Positions 38,501 through 49,895 of a DNA stretch of 64,000 bases are shown here, piece after piece. The translations under genes were made by a program, and so were the position numbers. The notes under the pieces are model-generated. The model was not told the origin of the DNA, did not search any database, and saw nothing but the letters and a program-made list of their open reading frames with translations. The DNA is from Selaginella moellendorffii (lineage: Eukaryota > Streptophyta > Lycopodiopsida > Selaginellales > Selaginellaceae). Position 1 is the first letter of the stretch, and every line of letters starts with the position of its first letter. The stretch covers positions 1,641,931 to 1,705,930 of the forward strand of contig NW_003314298.1 of the NCBI RefSeq assembly GCF_000143415.4, given 5' to 3'.

Positions 38501-38965
38501 AATTTTGAAAGTGTGAGACTTATAAGTTGTAAAGCAAATGGAAATATGGCATTTATGATGTCCACAAATTGAGTGTCAATGTGTAACATGATGGATATTG
38601 TGCAATGCCAAAAGTTTTTATGTAGAGCACTTAGAACCACCTCTGACTCCACAAAGAGTATGTGATTCACAATATATTTGATTGCATCCTCAAACATCTT
38701 CTAGTAACTAGCACCAGCTTACACCTTCACAAGGATCTCTATGTAGCCTCACAAAGTTTCACTCTCCCTTGTATCATTAATTGAATTATGTTAGACATCC
38801 ACATTATTTTGTGCTATATTTTGCATGGAGTTCAACATGTTTTACATGCATAGAGCATAGTAGCCAAGGTTGTGGCATGATGATATGCATTGCATCCATA
38901 CACTTGTGTAAAACATAAATCCCTAACTCTCAATGTGGGTGCTAAGAAGTCCAATGAATGTAATA
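35580..38965. other. AT-rich decayed intergenic DNA
   Basis: No intact gene. At 35790-35950 there are three imperfect copies of an AGAAC(C/T)A..TTTGACCA..(A/G)AATTCAAT-type unit. Open stretches at 36384-36587, 37413-37814 and (minus) 38173-38697 show no recognisable domain and look like old, eroded mobile-element or gene sequence. Confidence 0.45.
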
Positions 38966-38984
38966 TATTTGGGAAAAAAAACTT

Positions 38985-39711
38985 TGACTTGGAAAGTCAA
39001 GCGTAAGAGTGGATGGTAGGCACACAAGATTGGCTCCAAAGCTATGCCCGGCCACAGTGATGCTCAGTTCTTGGTCCCTGTCGCATCAATGAGGCTCCTG
39101 AGCGTGGAAACTATCTGATCACGGGCAGAGGTATTTCCAAACTCCTCGCCTGGATAAGAACGAGTGTAAAGTGTGGGAACATGGTCGGACACCAATACGG
39201 GAAACAAGCTTCCGGCCGCCACTGCTAGTTTCGCTGGATTCAGCCGAGGGAGGGGCAAGAGCGAGTCGATCTCCGACCATTCCCGAGTGAGCTCCATGCC
39301 CCGAAACGCAAGGAGGATGTCTCTTCGTCCCAGCCTCAAGCTTTCTTCGTCATTGGACATGGCTAGGTAGCCAGGCCAGGCAGTGTGGGGCTCCTTGGTG
39401 ATCTGTATCTTTGGTGCTGCCATAGATGTACTTGTGTATCGTGTAGCCAGTGTTGCCCATCCATGGTAAACGAGAGTGTCAACACAGCTCCCAATGATAA
39501 GCTGATGCCGGTGACCGCATTTGCCCTTGGTGGTCCTCAAGTGGCGGCAGAAAGGTTGCAGAGCCTCCGAGTCCTCACCGTGGTTAATTCCTTCGATGTG
39601 GTTACCAAGCTTCCGGGAAGCACTCTGGGCTACGTATCTCACGTTGGAGTGCTGCTGGAAGTTGTCCACACAGGCTTGACTTATCTGAAGCACAAAGCTG
39701 AGCATCAGCAC
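38985..39711 (-). pseudogene. phospholipase A1 (DAD1-like lipase) fragment, frameshifted and truncated
   Basis: The minus-strand frame holds WATLATRYTSTSMAAPK, WPGYLAMSNDEESLRLGRRD, ILLAFRGMELTREWSEID, TRSYPGEEFGNTSARDQIVS and LRSLIDA, the order seen in plant PLA1-II/DAD1 lipases. It then hits TGA at 39064. One base shift restores DQELSITVAGHSFGANLV, with the GHSFG nucleophile elbow. Sequence beyond about 38985 is AT-rich and unrelated, so the Asp/His part of the triad is gone. The 5' end also looks truncated. It is a dead copy. Confidence 0.7.
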
Positions 39712-39719
39712 TGCATAAC

Positions 39720-40223
39720 TTGGAGCTCTATTTGCATCTCATAGGCAACAGAGTGCAGCCCTTCAAGTATCACCAGCTTGAACTTCTGAACAAGTGTGCA
39801 GATCTGCTGGCTAACCCAATTGTTCCACCCAAGTGGTGGAATACCCGAAGTATGGACATGGATGTCACCGTAGAAGAGGAAACAGGAAAATTATGTTTCA
39901 AGCTGACCAATGTTTCTGTAAATGATCTGCAAATGATCCAGAGTTCAGTTGAGTTAATAATGGACTTTTATGATCAAGCTGCTTTATATTCTCATTCCAG
40001 TCCAAGAAAGTCTTTTGAATCTGAGTTTGCAGATTACGTCCACTGCCAGCTTCTCCAACTTTGCTGGCGTCTAGATGGCCTGCCAAAACCAGCCAATGGC
40101 AGCTGTCCGATGGGGGTAGCTGTCAAAGGGTTATTTAATCAGCTTAAAGTTCCTGTTTCTTCAAACTCTTGGGATAATTTGATTTTTCATGTATGCAATG
40201 CGAGCCTCCAAACAAAGTGCTAG
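39720..40223 (+). other. unrecognised ORF, 167 codons
   Basis: The frame starts at a TTG, so it is either an internal exon or a fragment. The translation (KCADLLANPIVPPKWWNTRS, ETGKLCFKLTNVSVNDL, ESEFADYVHCQLLQLCWRLD) has protein-like composition but no domain I know. It overlaps the divergent PLA1 fragment's upstream side. It may be a captured exon. Confidence 0.3.
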
Positions 40224-40794
40224 CAGGTTAATTGTCAAATTGCCTGCATAAATGTATGTACTGGATGTGGCGAAAAAGAGCAAAGCATGAGCTGTGATTA
40301 ACTTAAGTTTAATCAGAGCTAGCGACTCTTAAGTTCTAGGTAACATACTAATCCCTGACTTTTAAACCTTTTTTATAGCCAAATCCAGATATTCATACAC
40401 AACTTCCAGCCAAAGTATCTTATGGCATTATAGAGGATTTTGTAGCTATACAGACGTTGACTTCTAGGATACTATGAGGAAACATATAGTTATAGTTACT
40501 TCTTTTGATCTAGTTAAAAGTGGAACACAACAATTATTTAATTTTGATATTATTCCCTTCTGGCAAAATGTTTTTCTTGTTTTGGAAGTCAGACACACTG
40601 ACTTCCACAGCGTCAGTTGTTCAAGCACATGGTTCACGGGCACAGAAAACAAGGTCATGTAGATAATTCAAGCGTAGAGCTCCAGTAGAACACACACAAG
40701 GCCACCATTCTTGTCAACCGGAGCAGCTTGAAGAGGCCGAGGAGCAAGTGAACAGCTCTGAGCCACCATTGCTCGATTCTCGTCAGTGACCAGC

Positions 40795-41150
40795 TCTGTT
40801 CAAACGGTTAAATGGTTCGCCAGGGGTAATTTCTGCAGAAAAATCATAGTGACGTTTCTCCACAAATGCTTCTACTTGTACTTAAATGTCATTTCGAACT
40901 TCTTGCTTTCCACCCCGGTGTCGTCATGAGTAGCCCTATCAACTTTGTACCAGCGTCAATGACTAACACCAACAAGTGACCCGTTTGTGTACCGATAAGC
41001 TGAATGTACCATAATCCATGAGATATCCACCTATCCTTGAAGAGCTAAACAAATTAAAATGAATTAAAACGACATAAAAACATGTTCAGGAAATGGTGGA
41101 TCAAGGTACTCACATCTGAAGAAACTGTATGCATTAGTTTCGAGTAAGCC
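40795..41150 (-). pseudogene. eroded XRN fragment (second copy)
   Basis: Short blocks follow the order of the intact XRN gene at 29711-30620: CAAACGGTT(T)AAATGGTTCG, TGCAGAA..AATC.TAGTGAC, ACCC(C/T)GGTGT, GTCATGAGTAGCCCT, GATATCCACC, GGAAATGGTGGATCA, GGTACTCAC and CTGAAGAAACTGTA. Extensive deletions lie between. It covers the exon 8-13 region only. It sits directly before the STN8 pseudogene, in the same order as the parental pair. Confidence 0.7.
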
Positions 41151-41265
41151 ATGGGAGTTACTATATTTACATTAAATATTTACGGTATATATTATAAATA
41201 TTTGTATGTATATTTATATATTTACAATATGAAGATGACCGATCTGTTCTGCTTGGAAGAACAAC

Positions 41266-42548
41266 CATGAAAACATACAAAGAAGAAGTTCTCGACTTAC
41301 ATGCCAGAGGATTGGAGGGCGATAGGAGCTGGCGGAGGCCGAGGAGTTTCCTCCGGCATCACGAACAGCTCCGGCGGGAAGTGGTCGGGATCCAGCATCC
41401 CTCGCTCGGGCACGTAATTTCTTCCCACGCGGAAATCAGACCGAAGTCTATGAACTTGAGCTCCGCCTTGTTGGTCACCACCAGATTCGCCGGCCTGACG
41501 TCGCGGTGGACGATCCCAGTCGCGTGCATTTTCTTGAGCGTGGCAAGGATCTCTCGCAGTATTCTCCTGATCGTCAACGCCTTGCGTTTGAGTGGATCTT
41601 TCTCCCTCGAGCGACCGAGCAAAGGCTCTGCTAGATTCTTTGGAAACCTCCTGTCCTTCATGAAGTCCGCGAGAGTTGAATCTCCCTAGAAAAGATCAAC
41701 TCTCCTCAGAAAGAACAACAAAAAGAAAAAGAGAGAAAAAACACGAAGCTCACCTCGTACTTCCAGACGAGCCATTTACCACCCTCGACAAATCGTCCTC
41801 GAGTAGAATCGGCCACAAAGCTCCTCCGCGCACACGTCCAGGGCAGCGCGAGCCATGCGATAGTTAAACCATTCCTCCATCTCTCCGCTCTCCGCTCTCG
41901 AGCGCTTCCTCGACGTCCATCTTCACCTGGCAAACTATGAGAAAAGCTTGTAACCAAAGCTCCAAGAGAAGAGAAACGCTCACCTTCTTGAGTGTGACTT
42001 TCTGGAACCCCTGGTACTCCTCGAGCCGCCGCGAGCGCTTTCCAATCCCTTGCTCTTGCTGGAAATCCTTGGGAAGAATTGCTCCAGCGTAAACTGTGCC
42101 AAACGATCCCTCTCCCAGCTTCTGACCCACGACGAAATCGCTTCTCTTGAGACCGCGCCCCAGAGCTCGATCCATGGACTGGAACTAGGAAGTACGCATC
42201 CACTGCACCAAGAAAAACTCCCGGCTTGGCAGTGAGGTAAATCCATTCCATCACAGCAGCGATCCCCCCAAAACCCCCACCTGCGAGCTATCGGAGAGCC
42301 TGGAAAACGAATCCAAGGGCTCAAGTCCTTTGTGGCATCGTCCTCCCGCACCACATTCTTGATCGCATCTGTTGATACCTCCGCGATTCCAATGCTGCAA
42401 ATCGCCACATTCCTGCGCGACGATCGCCCCAGGCCAAAGGATTCAGCGCCTTGAATCCAAACCCTAGGTTCCTGCCGCCAAGAAAGACGCTCCTGGAGCC
42501 AATGCTCGTGGAGACGAGCGCCGAGGAGCTGAAATTCCTGTCCGCCAT
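41266..42548 (-). pseudogene. STN8 pseudogene (second copy)
   Basis: Exons 1-3 of STN8 are recognisable at high identity (MADRNFSSSALVSTSIGSRS; VVGQKLGEGSFGTVYAG; GIVHRDVRPANLVV). The copy carries small deletions that break the frame in the transit-peptide region and around codon 100. It also has an altered catalytic-loop neighbour (DVRP for DVKP), a deletion after FIDFG, and no fourth exon. The upstream flank up to about 42700 is also duplicated, matching 34317-34485. This was a DNA-level duplication with introns retained. Confidence 0.88.
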
Positions 42549-42739
42549 CGTTGAGATCTTTCACATACCTGGGGGTGTCCTTGCGCGAGAGATCCGCAGC
42601 TAAGATAAGATTTGTTGTGGGCTCGAAGCGCTCTAAATGATTCTCCAATCCAATGTTTGGTTCTCACTTCATTAGGGTTCTTGGAGCCCTAGGATTTGAA
42701 AAGGCAGTTACATAGATTAACGAGTACTTGCTTAACAAA

Positions 42740-43765
42740 TGCTGGGTGGTTTACAAAGAAGTTCAATATAAAACTTCTTTATAGACAATGTTAATTGTAA
42801 AAACAGAAGGATCTTGAGGAAGGAGGTGGCTTTAGCGTGTGGTGTTTTGAACTTTAATTCTAAATCCATGTGGTGATGTGCATCTTGATAAAGCCACATA
42901 AAGTTGTTCATGAGTGAAAACTGGGTGGGGCAAATAAACTCCAACTTGGTCAAATGTTTGTCCTTGGCATTTAGAGATTGTTAAGCAGTAACCCAAACGA
43001 ATTGGAAATTGTCATTTGAACATTTTGAATGGAATTTCTATATTTGATGGTTTTAGTGTGATACGTGGGATAAAAACTCTTGTTCCTTTAAATTGCCCCA
43101 TAACAATTTCACAATCTAAAACATTTAGTAGTGCATTTTTCAGGATGAGACGTGTGCCATTGCATAATCCTGCTGATGGAGACATATTTCTTAAGAGCAT
43201 AAGAATAGCACCTTGTTTGAGAGAGATGGGAGACTAGAAGGTGTGATAGAATTTAGGAATTCTGTTGGAAAATTTTCAAGATGTTCAGTGTCAACAAAAT
43301 TAATGCTTTTGTAGATGTATGTATCACCTTGTAATCTAGAGACAATAGTGTTGTTGACTGCAAATGTATCATTGTTAAGTGGGGTAAGTATGACTCGATT
43401 GGCTACAATATAAGGGTTTGAAATATCAAGTACTGAAGGGTAGACAAAATCAATAATTGATGAATAAATTAGTTGTGTATGAAGTAATAAAATGGAGTTA
43501 GAAGGTAAAGATGGTAAATTTTCAAAATTTTCATCATTTCCAACTTTGAGAAGCCATTCAAACCATGATTTATCACTTTTAGTAAGCCGCATATTTGTTT
43601 TCAAAGATAACTTTCTAAATAATCTCCATAATTTATTCATTCTTACAGAACTTGAAACAATTTATGCTCTATGTCCATGTGGAATAACTAGAAGTGTTTG
43701 TTTAAAGTCCCCATTAGTGACAACAATTATGCCACCAAAAGGTAATGATGTATTTTTTAAGTCTC
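42740..43765 (-). pseudogene. Helitron 1 helicase, C-terminal part
   Basis: Directly left of LTR element A the minus strand reads RDLKNTSLPFGGIIVVTNGD FKQ, then stop-interrupted PIF1-like sequence: AGLCNGTRLILKNALLNVLD, GTRVFIPRITLKPS, QFPIRLGYCLTISKCQGQTF, and HEQLYVALSRCTSP. These are the later helicase motifs of Helitron RepHel proteins. At least four stops or shifts are present. Confidence 0.8.
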
Positions 43766-44912
43766 TGTAGCGCACGTGGTTTTGACCCTTTTTCCTATGG
43801 TGATTTACCATAGGATAACACCACGAAGCGGAACCTAAACCCTCTTTGTGCCACGTGACAGATGCCACGTGTCACATACCACGTGTCCATGCCACGTGTC
43901 CTTAGGAACCCGAGGTTCAGGGCCTTGGGCCACTGAACGAAGGAACGGTGCCAAACTCCCAAGCGTGACGCCAAGGAGTGATGAAACTGGACCACGGAGC
44001 AACTCCCGAGCATATAGCCCAAGGAGCGAAGGGACAGGGGCCCGGAGCAACTTGGAACAGTCCTAGAGCAACCAGCATCCCAATGCCAGGACCAGCACGC
44101 AAAACGGAGCCAAACGGAGTCTGGCGCTATTTCGGCATACCGGTGGCCTAACGTGAGAATATGGGTACTCCACCAGCAAGCATGGAATGGAACTTGGGCT
44201 TAGACCCAAGCCGGACGCAGAACAAGGACAGGCACGCAAGCGGGAGCTAGACTATGCCTCAGGTTGGTCGGCCATGCCCGACCTACCCACTATCCCTACT
44301 ATACATTTGGAACCCCCCATAGCCCCCCCCCCCTTGAGGAACACACGCTTTGGGCTTTCACCCCAAGCCTCCCTTAGTATCAGGAGTTAGTCTCTGGGAC
44401 AAACTCGAAACTTACTAAATATGGAATGTCCTTAGATTGCGAATTTGGACACGGGACGAACACCATTGTGTTCAGGCCGATCTCTACATTCCGTAGATAT
44501 GCCAAATGAGCAAATCTAGACACTTTCCATAAATAGCATTTGGGACCGAAATGAGACTAACACAAAGGGCATGATAGCGAGGGTGTTTGGCAGACACGGT
44601 AAGCTATCATGTAGCGATATTGAGGGACCAATCTCAATACGCGAGGGTTCTTGTCACTAGCCAGTGCAAGACATGACGAGACGGGAACTCCTTACCGGGC
44701 TAAGTATGCTTAGCTAATAACACGTAGGAATTCCGTCCTTATGCTCGTCCGGTCTAAGTACACTCGAAATGCCCAGTTAACTCCACTAGCACAAGAGGGA
44801 CTGATAAAGGGTCCAGCAATACCGACCTCCTGCCATCGTGGCAGTAAGGTAAGAGTGTCCGTAAGGACTGGTCGACAGGTAACTTTCGATACCCAAAGTC
44901 ACATGCGCGACA
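43766..44912 (-). repeat. LTR of element A (3' LTR in element sense)
   Basis: 1147-bp long terminal repeat. Contains five CACGTG G-boxes (43773, 43852, 43866, 43880, 43893), a 9-bp inverted repeat at 43793-43815 and an 11-bp C tract at 44323-44333. Confidence 0.92.
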
Positions 44913-44927
44913 CTCTCCCCCCCTTGG
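44913..44927 (-). promoter_or_regulatory. polypurine tract of element A
   Basis: Minus-strand AAGGGGGGGAGAG directly before the 3' LTR: the expected plus-strand priming site. Confidence 0.75.
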
Positions 44928-47900
44928 GAAGATCGACGTCCTCGTCGATGCACACTCGAGTCTAGAATACCGCCAAGGAAACAACTCCAGAAAAAGTTCA
45001 CGGTACTCACACTATGTGAGAAATGCACCAACTTAAATGAGTTAAGGGGGCAACCTCTTTGTCTAACGCAGATGCGCTACCAGCTCAGACACCTTCCGGC
45101 CGTCGCCGACAAGGAAATGACCAACGGAGTCAGCCACCCCTGCTGCTCTGGGAGTCACCCAGCTTACAAAAGTGTGATATGCCCTGCCCGCAGGAACATA
45201 GAGAGAGAAGCCAGAGGCCCCTACCCTCCTAAGCAAAGAAACCAAACCCGTCGGTAAGGTTTAGATAGACTACTGTAAACAGGCAGTTAGAGTTGTTTAC
45301 ACGGTCACGCCCTTTCAACGGAATAAGGAACATCGACAAAGAGGCGGGTTATGTGACCAGTCGACAGTAGCTACCCCATGACTAGAGATTTCACCATGCA
45401 CACGAAGTGCCGAAGCCAGTCTGCCTATACTGGCCCAAACGCAAAGATCAATGGATGGACAATATCAAAGTCAGAGACAATGATATCTGAGAAGCTTAAT
45501 TACTAGTGATTATATCTTAGAGTAGAACACAAAAGTATTCCAAGTAAGTTATCATCCGATAAACTAGTATTATAGGATAAGAACCACCAAGATCATCATA
45601 ATTTGGCAAACATAGGAATCACCATCCAACAAAATTCAATAGCAAGTAGATCATCAAGGAAACTCAATGATAAAGTTTAACTATTAAAGATTGCAGACAG
45701 AATGCTAAACAACTTACGAAAGATAACTCAAAGAACACAAAGTATCATTGACTGACAAGCAAAATGCTCGCGAATGTATCACCCAAAGGAAATAACATCC
45801 AAATCTATCAAAACTAACTCAAGCAATAATCAACAGAACAAAATGAATGTTGCAAAGCAAGCAAATATAGTGTTCATGCCAATCATCGCACTAGCCAATC
45901 CAGATAGATCCCAGCCAATAACACTAAGGAACTCAAGTTGCCTAAGCAAGTGTCAGCAACATCCTACTGATGTCTCAAACCCAAGAGACCAATCCAGAGC
46001 AAACCACAAAGAACATGTGGTATTGCGAAAAGCCAAAAGCCATCAAAGAGAACAACCAACTATCATGAAAGATCGTCAATTAGCCCATCAATGTAGTGAT
46101 GTATAATCATCGTTGAAGAAAGAATCTACCATCCCGAAGAATAGCAAATAATTCCAAACCAACAATAATCAAGCAAAACTTGTGATAAGGACAATCAACT
46201 ACCCTAGATGAGAGTCAATCATCACCAATGATTGCTAGATGCAAAACCAACTTCAACATCGAAGCTAAAGAGCCAAAAATGCCTTCCCCGAATAACTCCG
46301 GACAAATGGAACAATGAGTATAAAACTCAAGGAACCGAAAGTTCAAAGAAGTCTATAACCAAGTCTTGTCTAACAATGATCACGAGTCACATAGAAGCTA
46401 ATTTCAATGCTAAAGAAGAAATCATGGTGCAACCCACAATATCTTCCTCAACACATCCATAAGCTAAACTTTATAATGCGAAAGCTAATGAAGAGCATGT
46501 CTGCATCAATCCAAAAGCCAAGCATAACGAAGTTATGCTTAACAAGTGATCATTAAACGATCCTCCATGAATCCATCTGTAGCAAGACGTAGCTCATATC
46601 GTAACAAGCACAAGGGGAATCATCAATGATCAATATATTCCAATTCAAACCCAATAAGGATTCAAACTTTCCAATATTGATCACTAACTCTTTCGCTTGT
46701 AGAGTTAGCATAGTCCACGACTAAATTACTTTTTTAAGGAAAAGCTAAAGCTCAACCTCTACTAAATAATCTCGTCTAGTACACAACTAACTCAAACTTG
46801 CCACTCAGCTTTGTTTGAACGTCAATGCAGTTGCTAACTAGCAATTGCACGAATGCCAACAACACAAAGCTACAGCCAATCATCAACACTATCTTCATCA
46901 AGACTAATGAAACTCAATATCAATCCTAAGGATAGACATCGCATCTCACTTGAATCTCAACATTAATAATATCAATGACAAGGCATCACTTCAATGCCAT
47001 CAACATCAGGACAAAGCTAGAAGAAAGCAAGAGTGAATCACCACTCGGAGCTTTCCAGCAACCAAGCTAACCAAAGTCGAAGATACTATACTTAGTATCC
47101 GAGACCAATCCTTCAGCAAAACTCAGTTACAAATAACACATCATCAAGGAGTGACTCACCACGTCCAAGACTCAATGAAATCCAACACTACAGACTAAAC
47201 GCAACCAAATGATATCGACAGAAGTAGAGTCGACATGCCAACATGGAAAACCCATGTAAGCCTAACGACACGATCCTCCGCAACACCATCCGGTAAAGCA
47301 AGCCCATCACTGCTGAATCATTATCAAGTGCAGCAAGTGTCACAGTCTTTGACAAAATCTACAAGCAATCACTAGTTGCAAAGCAACCAACAATCACTCT
47401 TCAACTTGTCTTCACAAGACCCAAACACCAAACTCATGCCATCGAGTCACATACTTGTCCAACATGAACATAATACCCCAGGTACGAGATAAAAGTTCAT
47501 AGACAAGCACAAACTAAATGACCACTCGAATCCAACTCAACCGCAATAAGCTCACTAATGCATTTAGTCAATAGCTCTGAACATGCCTTAAAGAGGCTAG
47601 CCATGCATGATCAACACTCAGTTGAAACTAAAGTGAAGACCATAAGATGGATCTATATTGGTACACAACCTCCTCATAGACAAAGCTATAGTACGGGTAC
47701 CAACATCTCAACCTCAAACAACTAAGTTGGACATCACCATCCTCAGCCAAGGCGCAGGGCCACCAAGACCAAGTCAAGATCAGTGAGAGCTCACTACTCT
47801 CATAGAGTCTAACGAAATGCAAAGTGCAACCTGCCACCAAGCATAACGCTACAAAAGAAAGGCACAAGGGTCACCTTTCTAGAAAAGTGCAACGGCCACT

Positions 47901-49880
47901 TTTCTACACTAACTCTAGACTCTATCCAACTTAATTGCCTTAGCCTCAAAAGTTAGCATCCCTTTCGGGCTGCATCATACAAACTACCTACTAAGATTTA
48001 AGCCAACCGAAGTCAACTCCAACCCCTTCACTAGTTTGTACTGGCTTTCGAAAATGGAATGGTTTTCGGACAAAATGATCAATAAATCAGCCATTGGAAA
48101 AGTCTAAGAAAATTTGTGGAAAATTTCCATCCTAGAGAAAGAATGACTCTCAGTCCAGGATTGCAAACTTTCAAGACTCAACCAACTTCATCCTACAAAC
48201 AACTTCACATAGGTTCACCTTAACACAGATTCTTATGACCCAATAGCATGCTTAAGCATCGAACATCTTTGCCCATTTTCCGATATTCAACACCGACATC
48301 CGCAAAGTGCAAAATGAACATCCAAGGCTTGATCACGAAGACCACATCTTTGGATATCCACATTGCACTAACACTCTTCTTCAATCACCTTCAAGATCTA
48401 ATGTGAAGCCGAAACACTAACAAGAAAAATGACATGGAAAATCAAGCTCTAAGGAAAATTCCTCATCACTCGAATCAACAATGCCACTTCCACTAACACA
48501 AGTGCTAGCGATGTCAATGCATCAACCTCACACCTTCTCCATCCAATAATCTACTCCAAGTGCTAACGGATCAATAGATGAGCTATAGCAAATGAATGCT
48601 ACAACCCATTCCCAACACCTTATGGGCAAACCCTCAAGGAAACAAGGTACCAACTTAAGCTTAGCATAATGGACCACTATAGAGAATCCAGTCAAAGCTA
48701 CTACAATGCTATTTCGTGCAAGTAGACTAGCTTCTCCATCAACCACTTTGGGGTTGATCATCATTTACCCAAGCAACTTCGTAAACATATTGCTCATTAT
48801 CACATGGATATGATATAAATCGCAATGACTTGATCATCAATCAAGCAACACTATGAGCATCACCCATGTCACTACTACAAAGGTTTACGTAAGTATCAAG
48901 TGTCAACTCGATTCAATAAAATGCAACATAAATGCCACACTCCACCAATAGAGGTTTACGACACCCAACACCACTAACTTTTGTTCACAACACGGACAAA
49001 CTCATGCCACTCTCTTTCCGACCAAACTCAACACTAATCCAACACCAAGCTACTCAAGGAGCAATAGCAAGGTTCCCCGGAAAAGAATTGAGCATTGCAA
49101 CCCAAGTCTTCCAATAGCAAGCTTAGACAAAATGGTATAGCACTTCACCACTATCCATCCCACAACTCACTATTGTAAGACCACCATCTCCAACATGCAT
49201 CAAGATAGGGACTCTTGATTGCATGATGTGAATACAAGCAATGAGTTAACACCTCGTTGCGAATCATTTCTCCAAAAGAGAAGATGATTTACGTATTTGA
49301 TCCTTCGTCCCTGACGACTCTCTTTCCGGCCTCATCTTGACTAAACCTCAAGTTTGCTTTCGCACTACCTTCAGTTCAATCCAAGAAAAATTTATGAGAG
49401 AGCACGGCCATGATTACTTGAACCAATAGACTAATCCCTATAGTCTTGATTGATCCACTTATAATCATACCTAGGAAGGATCCACTAGTGCCGTGCTAAA
49501 CAGCTACGGACCAGCCTATTCGCCACTCATAGCAAACTCAGGTAGGTTTGCTTTCACCCATGGTACAAGGAACAACTTACGGAACCACCGATAGGCTAAC
49601 ATTAATCCTGCCAACTCAAAGTGTAACCTCGAGTTGCTAATGTGCCTCACTCACGAGCTCAAGCTCAAACTCGTGCAAACGGAACATCTCCAAACCATCC
49701 TATGAGCCCAAGCGCAAGCTCACATCATAAGGTACAACAAGGTAACAATATCCATACCCAAGGAACCAATTGCGAAGCCTTTGCACCCAAACGTGTACCC
49801 ACTCGGATCATCGTTTTCATCTCTGCGTATACAACAAGACTAGTTGCCCAATCTCATTGAATAGTACCCGCTGAGACTCA
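44928..49880. other. non-coding interior of element A
   Basis: About 5 kb, with A/C-rich composition on the plus strand. It is homologous over its length to the interior of element B in reverse. No retroviral gene motifs occur in any frame. A 79-codon frame (minus, 47628-47867) is shared with element B (54433-54678) but has no known domain. Confidence 0.7.
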
Positions 49881-49881
49881 T

Positions 49882-49893
49882 TCTCTGATACCA
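49882..49893 (-). promoter_or_regulatory. primer-binding site (tRNA-iMet) of element A
   Basis: TGGTATCAGAGA on the minus strand, two bases after the LTR end, is complementary to the 3' end of plant initiator tRNA-Met. Confidence 0.88.
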
Positions 49894-49895
49894 AA

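Noticed and set aside
38173-38697. 174-codon minus-strand ORF in AT-rich DNA
   Set aside because: Amino-acid mix has no recognisable motif; no splice partners or homologous neighbour. Kept only as a mention in the AT-rich region.
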